64,000 nucleotides of DNA from the NCBI GenBank assembly GCA_031216445.1, contig CM062214.1, forward strand, positions 10,767,001-10,831,000, written 5' to 3'. The notes below the pieces were generated by a model, which saw only the letters and a list, made by a program, of their open reading frames with translations, searched no databases and was not told where the DNA came from. A program made the position numbers and the translations under genes. Below are positions 1 to 12,400 of this stretch, in pieces. How positions within the stretch are numbered: position 1 is the first letter of the stretch; the number at the start of each line of letters is the position of its first letter. The DNA comes from Lateolabrax maculatus (Eukaryota; Chordata; Actinopteri; Acropomatiformes; Lateolabracidae).

Positions 1-237
1 ATGAATAATAAGACGCTCGATGAACTTCCAGCTGCATGGAAGCTGCTTGATAACTTTGCTGGGATAACAGGGCTCTGGTTACACTATTATTACTGTTAAT
101 TTTATTCAAAGAAGAATTTAAAATATGGTCCCTAACAACGCAGGTATAGAATGTAGTGGTAGAGTAGATTTTAAAAAGCGATGTAGTACGGTGTGACTTT
201 AAAAAAATCTATGCCATATAATCTTTGTCACTCACAG

Positions 238-498
238 AGCCTGAAGCTGTCAGGAATCTCACTGCCACTGAAATCACAACATCATCTGTGTTTCTGAACT
301 GGACTGAACCAGAGGGACAGAGCTCCTCCTATAGAGTACAGTGGACTGATGGAAAAGTAATTAAGAATGAAAGCACAAATGAAACATCTAAAACCATCAC
401 TGGCCTGACTCCTGGGGTCCAGTATGAAATAATTGTTTCTGCAGTGGCAGGTGATGGCCACACTGAGGGAGTGAATGTCTCTGTTTCCATATACACAA
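238..498 (+). CDS. ptprj: ptprj FN3 exon, array copy 1
   Basis: This 261-nt phase 1-1 exon lies between acceptor ctcacag and donor gtaagt. It encodes one FN3 domain with the usual LNWT strand B tryptophan and the TGLTPGVQY turn. It differs from copies 2 and 3 at six codons, all amino-acid changing: E/K, I/N, E/G, I/N, V/A and S/F. Sequons are NLT, NWT, NES, NET and a C-terminal NVS at 474-482 that the other copies lack. Confidence 0.88.
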
Positions 499-3400
499 GT
501 AAGTAAGCATTAACATGTGGTTGATACTGGCAGGAAGTCTGCTCTGGACACCTGGTGGAGTAGATTCTCTGCAATGTTTTCAACTTTTACCTCAGAGTTG
601 TACTATACGTACTGCATCTGGGCTGTAGCTCTGGACATTGCTGGGACATTGTTGATGGCACGTCTCTTTAGTGTTGTGCAGATTTTACGAGCATTCGTTT
701 TGGTTTGACAGACAGGCTTGGATATGCCAGCATGGCTGTAGGGATGGCACTGTCGATCTGTGGGTCCCTCCACTTTGGTCCAGGCTAAAATATCTGCACA
801 ACTATGTAGTGCGTTGCCATACAGTTTTGTACAGACATTTATGGTCTCCAGAGGATGAAGTCTACCGATGTTGGTGATCACCTGACTTTTCATCTAGCGC
901 CACCGTGAGGTTGACATCTAGTTTTGAGTGAAATGTCTCAAAAACCATTGGATGGGTTGCCATGAAACTTGGTACAAATGTTTAGGTCCCCTTCAGGATA
1001 AATCGTAAAAACTTTGATGATCCTTTAACTTTTCCTGTATCACCAACATCTGGTCACATTTTTATATTGTGCAATAATTTGTTCTTTTAATAAATAGCTG
1101 CAAAACTCATGACTTTCCCATCAGCCTCGGCTGTACTTTGTGTGTTGGTAAATGTTAGCCTGCTAACATGCTAAACCAAGATGGGGACCATAGTAAACAT
1201 TTCTCCTGCTTAACATCAGCATGTTAGCATTATTAATTTGAGAATGATTGCATGTTGGCAATAGCACCTATAGTAGCGCAAAGAGCAGACTTACAGAGAC
1301 GCAAGAATGGCTGTAGACTTTAAGACTTGTTAAAACAAATGAACCAGAGTTTTTGTTGTGCTTATCAAATAATTACACTGGTGAGCTTTCTTTAGGAAGC
1401 CCAAGACCATTTGCTATGAAGAAGCTTGTTGCCTAACCTCAGATTCAGAGGAAGCAATGCAGACTCAAATTTGGACATGGTCTCTTTATCAAGGTGGTGT
1501 TAGTCTCTTATGACAGAAGTCAGATGAGGCAGTTATGTCACTTCTCAATCATGACCCTAACAAATGTGGTGGCATCACCAACTCAAAGTGGATCCAAGAA
1601 TAATAAGACGCTCGATGAACTTCCAGCTGCATGGAAGCTGCTTGATAACTTTGCTGGGATTACAGGGCTCTGGTTACACTGTTATTACTGTGAATTTTAT
1701 TCAAAGAAGAATTTAAAATATGGTCCCTAACAACGCAGGTATAGAATGTAGTGGTAGAGTAGATTTTAAAAAGCGATGTAGTACGGTTCGACTTTAAAAA
1801 AATCTATGCCATATAATCTTTGTCACTCACAGAGCCTGAAGCTGTCAGGAATCTCACTGCCACTGAAATCACAACATCATCTGTGTTTCTGAACTGGACT
1901 AAACCAGAGGGACAGAGCTCCTCCTATAGAGTACAGTGGACTGATGGAAAAGTAAATAAGAATGAAAGCACAAATGAAACATCTAAAACCATCACTGGCC
2001 TGACTCCTGGGGTCCAGTATGGAATAAATGTTTCTGCAGTGGCAGGTGATGGCCACACTGAGGGAGCGAATGTCTTTGTTTCCATATACACAAGTAAGTA
2101 AGCATTAACATGTGGTTGATACTGGCAGGAAGTCTGCTCTGGACACCTGGTGGAGTAGATTCTCTGCAATGTTTTCAACTTTTACCTCAGAGTTGTACTG
2201 TACGTACTGCATCTGGGCTGTAGCTCTGGACATTGCTGGGACATTGTTGATGGCACGTCTCTTTAGTGTTGTGCAGATTTTACGAGCATTCGTTTTGGTT
2301 TGACAGACAGGCTTGGATATGCCAGCATGGCTGTAGGGATGGCACTGTCGATCTGTGGGTCCCTCCACTTTGGTCCAGGCTAAAATATCTGCACAACTAT
2401 GTAGTGCGTTGCCATACAGTTTTGTACAGACATTCATGTTCTCCAGAGGATGAAGTCTACCGATGTTGGTGATCACCTGACTTTTCATCTAGCGCCACCG
2501 TGAGGTTGACATCTAGTTTTTAGTGAAATGTCTCAAAAACCATTGGATTGGTTACCATGAAACTTGGTACAAATGTTTAGGTCCCCTTCAGGATAAATCA
2601 TAAAAACTTTGATGATCCTTTAACTTTTCCTGTATCACCAACATCTGGTCACATTTCTATATTGTGCAATAATTTGTTCTTTTAATAAATAGCTGCAAAA
2701 CTCATGACTTTCCCATCAGCCTTGGCTGTACTTTGTGTGTTGGTAAATGTTAGCCTGCTAACATGCTAAACCAAGATGGCGACCATGGTAAACATTTCCC
2801 CCTGTTAACATCAGCATGTTAGCATTATTAATTTGAGAATGACTGCATGTTGGCAATAGCATCTATAGTAGCTCAAAGAGCAGACTCACAGAGACGCAAG
2901 AATGGCTGTAGACTTTAAGACTTGTTAAAACAAATGAACCAGAGTTTTTGTTGTACTTATCAAATAATTACACTGGTGAGCTTTCTTTAGGAAGCCCAAG
3001 ACCATTTGCTATGAAGAAGCTTGTTGCCTAACCTCAGATTCAGAGGAAGCAATGCAGACTCAAATTTGGACATGGTCTCTTTATCAAGGTGGTGTTAGTC
3101 TCTTATGACAGAAGTCAGATGAGGCAGTTATGTCACTTCTCAATCATGACCCTAACAAATGTGGTGGCATCACCAACTCAAAGTGGATCCAAGAATAATA
3201 AGACGCTCGATGAACTTCCAGCTGCATGGAAGCTGCTTGATAACTTTGCTGGGATAACAGGGCTCTGGTTACACTGTTATTACTGTGAATTTTATTCAAA
3301 GAAGAATTTAAAATATGGTCCCTAACAACGCAGGTATAGAATGTAGTGGTAGAGTAGATTTTAAAAAGCGATGTAGTACGGTTCGACTTTAAAAAAATCT

Positions 3401-6400
3401 ATGCCATATAATCTTTGTCACTCACAGAGCCTGAAGCTGTCAGGAATCTCACTGCCACTGAAATCACAACATCATCTGTGTTTCTGAACTGGACTAAACC
3501 AGAGGGACAGAGCTCCTCCTATAGAGTACAGTGGACTGATGGAAAAGTAAATAAGAATGAAAGCACAAATGAAACATCTAAAACCATCACTGGCCTGACT
3601 CCTGGGGTCCAGTATGGAATAAATGTTTCTGCAGTGGCAGGTGATGGCCACACTGAGGGAGCGAATGTCTTTGTTTCCATATACACAAGTAAGTAAGCAT
3701 TAACATGTGGTTCATACTGGCAGGAAGTCTGCTCTGGACACCTGGTGGAGTAGATTCTCTGCAATGTTTTCAACTTTTACCTCAGCGTTGTACTATACGT
3801 ACTGCATCTGGGCTGTAGCTCTGGACATTGCTGGGACATTGTTGATGGCACGTCTCTTTAGTGTTGTGCAGATTTTACGAGCATTCGTTTTGGTTTGACA
3901 GACAGGCTTGGATATGCCAGCATGGCTGTAGGGATGGCACTGTCGATCTGTGGGTCCCTCCACTTTGGTCCAGGCTAAAATATCTGCACAACTATGTAGT
4001 GCGTTGCCATACAGTTTTGTACAGACATTCATGGTCTCCAAAGGATGAAGTCTACCGATGTTGGTGATCACCTGACTTTTCATCTAGCGCCACCGTGAGG
4101 TTGACATCTAGTTTTTAGTGAAATGTCTCAAAAACCATTGGATGGGTTGCCATGAAACTTGGTACAAATGTTTAGGTCCCCTACAGGATAAATCGTAAAA
4201 ACTTTGATGATCCTTTAACTTTTCCTGTATCACCAACATCTGGTCACATTTCTATATTGTGCAATAATTTGTTCTTTTAATAAATAGCTGCAAAACTCAT
4301 GACTTTCCCATCAGCCTCGGCTGTACTTTGTGTGTTGGTAAATGTTAGCCTGCTAACATGCTAAACCAAGATGGCGACCATGGTAAACATTTCCCCCTGT
4401 TAACATCAGCATGTTAGCATTATTAATTTGAGAATGATTGCATGTTGGCAATAGCACCTATAGTAGCGCAAAGAGCAGACTTACAGAGACGCAAGAATGG
4501 CTGTAGACTTTAAGACTTGTTAAAACAAATGAACCAGAGTTTTTGTTGTACTTATCAAATAATTACACTGGTGAGCTTTCTTTAGGAAGCCCAAGACCAT
4601 TTGCTATGAAGAAGCTTGTTGCCTAACCTCAGATTCAGAGGAAGCAATGCAGACTCAAATTTGGACATGGTCTCTTTATCAAGGTGGTGTTAGTCTCTTA
4701 TGACAGAAGTCAGATGAGGCAGTTATGTCACTTCTCAATCATGACCCTAACAAATGTGGTGGCATCACCAACTCAAAGTGGATCCAAGAATAATAAGACG
4801 CTCGATGAACTTCCAGCTGCATGGAAGCTGCTTGATAACTTTGCTGGGATAACAGGGCTCTGGTTACACTGTTATTACTGTGAATTTTATTCAAAGAAGA
4901 ATTTAAAATATGGTCCCTAACAACGCAGGTATAGAATGTAGTGGTAGAGTAGATTTTAAAAAGCGATGTAGTACGGTGTGACTTTAAAAAAATCTATGCC
5001 ATATAATCTTTGTCACTCACAGAGCCTGAAGCTGTCAGGAATCTCACTGCCACTGAAATCACAACATCATCTGTGTTTCTGAACTGGACTAAACCAGAGG
5101 GACAGAGCTCCTCCTATAGAGTACAGTGGACTGATGGAAAAGTAATTAAGAATGAAAGCACAAATGAAACATCTAAAACCATCACTGGCCTGACTCCTGG
5201 GGTCCAGTATGGAATAAATGTTTCTGCAGTGGCAGGTGATGGCCACACTGAGGGAGCGAATGTCTTTGTTTCCATATACACAAGTAAGTAAGCATTAACA
5301 TGTGGTTGATACTGGCAGGAAGTCTGCTCTGGACACCTGGTGGAGTAGATTCTCTGCAATGTTTTCAACTTTTACCTCAGCGTTGTACTATACGTACTGC
5401 ATCTGGGCTGTAGCTCTGGACATTGCTGGGACATTGTTGATGGCACGTCTCTTTAGTGTTGTGCAGATTTTACGAGCATTCGTTTTGGTTTGACAGACAG
5501 GCTTGGATATGCCAGCATGGCTGTAGGGATGGCACTGTCGATCTGTGGGTCCCTCCACTTTGGTCCAGGCTAAAATATCTGAACAACTATGTAGTGCGTT
5601 GCCATACAGTTTTGTACAGACATTCATGGTCTCCAGAGGATGAAGTCTACCGATGTTGGTGATCACCTGACTTTTCATCTAGCGCCACCCTGAGGTTGAC
5701 ATCTAGTTTTGAGTAAAATGTCTCAAAAACCATTGGATGGGTTGCCATGAAACTTGGTACAAATGTTTAGGTCCCCTTCAGGATAAATCGTAAAAACTTT
5801 GATGATCCTTTAACTTTTCCTGTATCACCAACATCTGGTCACATTTCTATATTGTGCAATAATTTGTTCTTTTAATAAATAGCTGCAAAACTCATGACTT
5901 TCCCATCAGCCTCGGCTGTACTTTGTGTGTTGGTAAATGTTAGCCTGCTAACATGCTAAACCAAGATGGCGACCATGGTAAACATTTCCCCCTGTTAACA
6001 TCAGCATGTTAGCATTATTAATTTGAGAATGATTGCATGTTGGCAATAGCACCTATAGTAGCGCAAAGAGCAGACTTACAGAGACGCAAGAATGGCTGTA
6101 GACTTTAAGACTTGTTAAAACAAATGAACCAGAGTTTTTGTTGTACTTATCAAATAATTACACTGGTGAGCTTTCTTTAGGAAGCCCAAGACCATTTGCT
6201 ATGAAGAAGCTTGTTGCCTAACCTCAGATTCAGAGGAAGCAATGCAGACTCAAATTTGGACATGGTCTCTTTATCAAGGTGGTGTTAGTCTCTTATGACA
6301 GAAGTCAGATGAGGCAGTTATGTCACTTCTCAATCATGACCCTAACAAATGTGGTGGCATCACCAACTCAAAGTGGATCCAAGAATAATAAGACGCTCGA

Positions 6401-9400
6401 TGAACTTCAAGCTGCATGGAAGCTGCTTGATAACTTTGCTGGGATAACAGGGCTCTGGTTACACTGTTATTACTGTTTATTTTATTCAAAGAAGAATTTA
6501 AAATATGGTCCCTAACAACGATTTTGACTTTTCATCTAGCGCCACCGTGAGGTTGACATTTAGTTTTGAGTGAAATGTCTCAAAAACCATTGGATGGGTT
6601 GCCATGAAACTTGGTACAAATGTTTAGGTCCCCTTCAGGATAAAACGTAAAAACTTTGATGATCCTTTAACTTTTCCTGTATCACCAACATCTGGTCACA
6701 TTTCTATATTGTGCAATAATTTGTTCTCTTAATAAATAGTTGCAAAACTCATGACTTTCCCATCAGCCTCGGCTGTACTTTGTGTGTTGGTAAATGTTAG
6801 CCTGCTAACATGCTAAACCAAGATGGCGACCATGGTAAACATTTCTCCTGCTTAACATCAGCATGTTAGCATTATTAATTTGAGAATGATTGCATGTTGA
6901 CTTTAAAAACATCTATGCCATATAATCTCAGTACAGACATTCATGGTCTCCAGAGGATGAAGTCTACTAATGTTGGTGATCACCTGACCTTTCATCTAGC
7001 GCCACCATGATGTTGGTGTGGAGGTGTATTATTCTGATGATTGTGCCTATACCCTGTTTTAAATATGAATAGTTTGGTCAGTCTAACTTTGCTTACTTAT
7101 TTTGATGTTTTGCATATTTTCTCTCCTTTCCCCTTATCTCCTCTCTAGAACCCGGTAAAATTGAGCTTATTGATGTGGTCAATAACACCACATCCATTTC
7201 TCTGAACTGGACATCACCTCCTGGTGAGGTGTTTAAGTACAGGGTTGAGTGGCATAATGGTGGAGCTCTGATGACCAAACACGTAAATGTTCCCGTTGCT
7301 GTGCTATCAGACCTGATCCCTGGTACTGCCTACACAATCACAATCATTGCCGTTGCCAGAGACAATAATACAGGACAACCTTCCACATTCACTGAATTCA
7401 CAAGTAAGGCATACTATTAATTAGGCATTACCATAGCCTAATTAAAAATGCACAACTATAATATGTCACTGAAGAGGTTTTCTCATTTATACATGGCTTG
7501 TTGAAAAACATGTTGAATTTTTTCCCACTTATCTTGCGTTTTTCTTGAATTCGCAGAACCTGCTGTGGTCAGGAATCTCACCATCATTAATGTCACAACA
7601 TCGTCTGTGTTTCTGAAGTGGACTGGACCAGAGGGCAATGCTACCTTGTACAAAATTTATTGGACTTATGCAATGGGAGAGGGCTTTAGTAACACCTCTG
7701 GTACCTCCTTCACTATCCCAGACTTAATCCCTGGATTCCAGTACAACATTTCAGTGGCCGCTGCTGTAGATTCCTCAAAAGAAGGAGAAAGAACCTCAAT
7801 AACTACCTTCACAAGTAGGTCTATCCTTTGAGAAAATGTTTTTTTCATGGTAATTTGGGAAGGTACATGTTAAGCACATGTTTGTTGCAGCAAAACATAC
7901 AGGATTTAACAAACAAAAAGAAAAAAGAAGCTAAAGTAAAATAAGCAATAAAAAGTAAAAAACAAAACGAAAACCATAATTCATACTGTTAGGCACTGAA
8001 TTAATATAATTACACAATTAATAATAAAAAAAAACTTAACTCTGCTCACAACTACATTATAGTCAGTCATCAATCATTTGTTAATTGTTTATATACTACT
8101 TAAATAAATGCTAAATAGGAGGAGTGAAGTGTGCAGTGATGTTTAACATTTAGTTGATTAATGGACTGCTTGATCAACAGAAAAATTAATTGTCAATTAT
8201 TTTGACAATCATTCCAGCTTCTGCAATGTGAGGATTTGCTGCTTTCCTTTGTTTTATGTGACTACAAATATCTTCTGGTTTTGGACTGATATTGTAGGAG
8301 CTCACCTCAGTTTGTGATGAGTAATCAATAACTCAAACTATATCAAATCAAAAATTATCTGCAGATTAATTGGCATTGAAAATGATTGTTAGTTGCAGCC
8401 CTATGCATTGTTTTCAAAAAATGTACCATCCCTGTGTCAGCCAACAGAGTGAACCACACAAGATTCTGTTGAGCAAGATTATGTTGTACTGCTGCATTTT
8501 TGTCAGCTTTAATGTGTTTCTGTATGTTGGTGCCATTTTAAACATTAGCCCTTATTGTTTTAAATATATGAATATGGAAGTTTGGCATATGGATTACTGA
8601 TGTGATCACGTTGCAATGTTTTATGATTTCAATTTATTAAATAGGCATTTACAGCAAATATATGTTTAGTTGTATTGTGCCATTTCAAAATGTGAGACAT
8701 CATGAATGGATGTGAATGTGTTTTTTCCACAATGCAATGGTAAAAAACCACCCTTTTTCCTTTAATGTATAGGGCCTGTAAAGCCTGGGAACATTACGAT
8801 TATAGCGCGAGGAACTGATAACCTGTACATCAACTGGACTTTGCCTGAAGGAAAGGTTGATCACTATGTAGTGAACATCTCAAATGAGGAATTGATGCAT
8901 TTGAACAGCAGTACAACAAAAGTTACGACAGCAGCCTTTACTGATTTACATCCTGGGAGAATCTTTATCATCACAGTGACCGCTGTAGCTGGAAAGTTCA
9001 GTGACACGTCTTATAAGACATCATTTGCCACTGGTAAGTTCAACACCCTATTCTGTTATTGTGTTCATGATAACATCAGTCAAAATGTGTGATTGAAAGA
9101 GTTTATTGATTTAAATGGTAGTCTTATTTATATATGTGTATATATAAATCTTTTTTTTACATAGCAGTTACAAATAAAAATAGTAATATGTGTGTGTACC
9201 TGTACCTGTTATTCATACCTCTTAGTTCCCACGCCTCCTGGTCCCATCTTCATCCGTCAGACAAACTCTTCACTGCATCTGAAATGGGCGAGTCCTGCTT
9301 ATATGGAGGGTGCTTCAAACATCAGCTACCATATCACCTACCAGTCTCAGGATGGCGAAGTACAAAATCAAAACACCATAGTCAATTACACAGAGCTGCC

Positions 9401-12400
9401 CTCGCTTTCTTCTGGAACTCTCTACAATGTAACTGTAGAAACAGTTGGGCCCCAAAATTTAAGGAGCACAGTTGTCCGTAACTCTTGTTTCACCCGTAAG
9501 TACAACAGAGAGAAACCAAAGGACAAAAGAACACTGTATCTTACATAACATATGTTATAAATGATCATATGTGACGGAAATGTCTTTCTTATTCAATTAC
9601 ATTTTAATGATCATTTCCCTTGTTTGTCATTTGTCTAGTGCCCAACCCTGTGTTGAACCTTGCAGCCCGCCCTGAGTCCACCACCTCAGTACAAGTGAAT
9701 TGGTCCTACCCACAGGGTCACCAGCTGTATTACCAATACTTGGTTGAGACATACAATACTACGGGAGCACTATTCAACAAAACAGTCAACACCAACCGCA
9801 CCATTGTAACTAACCTGGAGCCAGGAACTGGATACAATATCAGTGTCAGGACGATAGCAGCAACAGGAAGTGAATCCACGGCGGACCAAACATTCACTTA
9901 CACAAGTAAGGCCTTACATTTAAACACTTTAAATATCCTGTACACTCAAAATGATTAAGGATACCACACAAATGTAAAATACCCTTTTCTACTGTGGTCT
10001 TTGGTCTTACATAACCCTCTGCTGTGTTTGCTGCAGTGCCCAAAGCAGTGACCAACCTCAGAGTGGATAATGTGACCCCAACAGCCATCCGGCTGATTTG
10101 GCTCAAACAAAGTGATCATAAGCCTTCCTACTCCTACCTGGTGGAAGCGCTCAACAGCACCATGGTGGTTCACAGTAATTCAACTGAGAAGGAGACTTAC
10201 ACCTTCTATGATCTGTTCCCTGGAACACTGTACACTTTTAAAGTGTTTACAGTTGTAAAAGGGATCAAATCGATAGTGGCAAGCACATCAAATTACACAA
10301 GTAAGCATCTGAAATGTGTTTATTATATATAATACATTGTCACTGGCTGAGACGACATTATTACACCAATAGGCTGAAAAGTACTCCCTGTGACTAGTAA
10401 ACTGAGCTTCATGTTTTTATTTTTGTTTTTGTGTCCAACTTTTTAATTTAATTTTCCCATTTAATTTGGTGAGGGTACAGGAATATAACACACATGAGAC
10501 TGAATGTCCTGATACAAGTAACATAGACTAAATGAATATCAGCAAACAGTCTCATAAAATAAGAAAAAAGGTTAAGTCTTTCCAATAAAGAGAAAAACCA
10601 CAAGAAGAGAAAAACTATTTGCCAAAGCTGCCAAAACAAGCCGAACTTACAATATGATGTACATATACACCGCAATTTACAATATATAGTACATAATCAC
10701 TCTCTGCCAATTTACATACAAATAATTATCTTTCACATCTGCATTCTGGACAGAAATAATGCATACAGGTTTATTTAATTTATCTTATTTTTTTTATTCA
10801 GACAAAAGTTAGTTCCAGGGGACACAATAGTTTGCCATAGCATTGTCGTATATAGCTGCGGATACATAAAAAAGATACTGCTAGGCAAATTGAAAGTCAT
10901 AGTCAAGTCAAGATATTGAAAATGTCTAATGCCACATTCATAAAAAGTATTAGAAAGACTGCAAAGGCTTTTTTGGTTATTTATAACTGGTTTGCCACCA
11001 ATATGCACATTATTGTTTCTAAATATGGGTGAGTCTAAAACCACTGTGTGTGCCATAGACCTATTCTAGCAACTTATTTCTGTATATTAACTCAGTGTGC
11101 AATAATTGGAAGAATATCATTTCATTCTTTTCTCCAAATGGAGCTTTTGATACGCCTGACTCCTTATCAAAGCTTCATGTGTGAAATCAGTGGAGTGACC
11201 CTTTGACAATAACTTGCCAAATTTGAGGTGTGAAGTAACTGCACAGTTAATAAAAATGGAAAAAATCACTGGTTTAGAAAATGTATTTCAGGATATCTCC
11301 CTGCTGTCACGTTAACTCCTGGAAGTAACATAGTAGCTCCCAAAGGTGAATTCTGGTCAGAATACACTTAAACTTTGATTGCATTTAGAATAACTATGTT
11401 ACAGTTATTCTGTTACTACCTAACCCTTTATACTTCTTTAAGTTAATTAATGTACGTTCATTAGCTCAGGCAGAGCTTAAACTAAGGATTTTCTAAACGT
11501 ATATTACACTCTTTTTTCATACAGCGCCTGAAGCGGTTTCTGGCATCATAGCTATAGGAAGCACAACTAACATGTACGTGAGCTGGAGTCCAGCATCTGG
11601 GCAGGTGAACGCCTACACCGTCAAGCTGTACAAAAAAGCTTCCATGCAGCTGTTGGAGGGAAACGGCACGGATCTGAGCAACGCTACTGTAAACAAACTG
11701 TTTCAGGACCTGAAACCAGGAGTGGTTTACTGTGTGGTGGTGGTCACCAAAAGTGGACCTGTTGAAAGTTACAGTGAAACAGTTTGCAATGCAACTTGTG
11801 AGTTTAACTATTCTTATAAACTGGTGCTTACTATATGTACAGTATACATATGTACTGTATGCAATATTTATTTTAGAAAAGCCTGTAGTGTTTGAATCAA
11901 GCACTAATGAAATTACATTCCTTCTCCTGTTCAGTTCCCAACCCTCCTGGCCCCATCACGGTGGAGTCCCAGACTGTGGAGTCCATCAACTTTACATGGC
12001 TCCTTCCAGAGGACATGGACCGTAATCAGTACAACTTCACTGTGTTCCCCTTCAACAGCTCCTCTCTGACAACTGCAAACAACTGGTTCCTGCTTAACAA
12101 CAATCTCATGTCTGGAAGCCCGTACAATATCTCTGTTGTTACTGTAGGCGTGCTGAACTATGAGAGCACAGCAGTGACAGCAGAAAACTATACCAGTGAG
12201 TGTGATTAACACACATGTTCACACCAGGGTGATTACTGTGGATGTTATTAGCTATACTTCATTATACCTTCATTATTGTTTTTATGTTTGATAAGTTTTT
12301 AATGTGGGTTTCTAGTTTATTCAAACATGTATTTACAAATGTAATGTTTGAGTTTTGTTGTTTTTTTTTTTACTGGTATTTGCTGTTAATTTTTTATTTT

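Larger units (their letters stand above)
1..1595 (+). repeat. Tandem array unit 1
   Basis: This is the first full 1595-bp period seen. Base 1 corresponds to base 1596, so the window opens inside the array and further units may lie upstream. It holds FN3 copy 1 and one embedded interspersed repeat. It differs from unit 2 by roughly 20 bases in the intron by eye. Confidence 0.93.

Noticed and set aside
603..893. A 96-codon open frame on the minus strand, recurring at 2105, 3793 and 5388
   Set aside because: It repeats because the 1595-bp unit repeats. It lies in the intron across the embedded interspersed repeat and shows no protein-like motifs.
1494..1730. A 78-codon open frame on the + strand in every array unit
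   Set aside because: It is intronic, recurs with the array, lacks splice-site support and has no recognisable domain.
6381..6900. A possible fifth array FN3 exon
   Set aside because: The exon and its splice sites are deleted. Only intron sequence of the unit remains.
1..7015. Regular spacing that might suggest a CRISPR-like or satellite array
   Set aside because: The unit is 1595 bp with a coding FN3 exon and conserved splice sites, in a vertebrate gene. It is a segmental tandem duplication.
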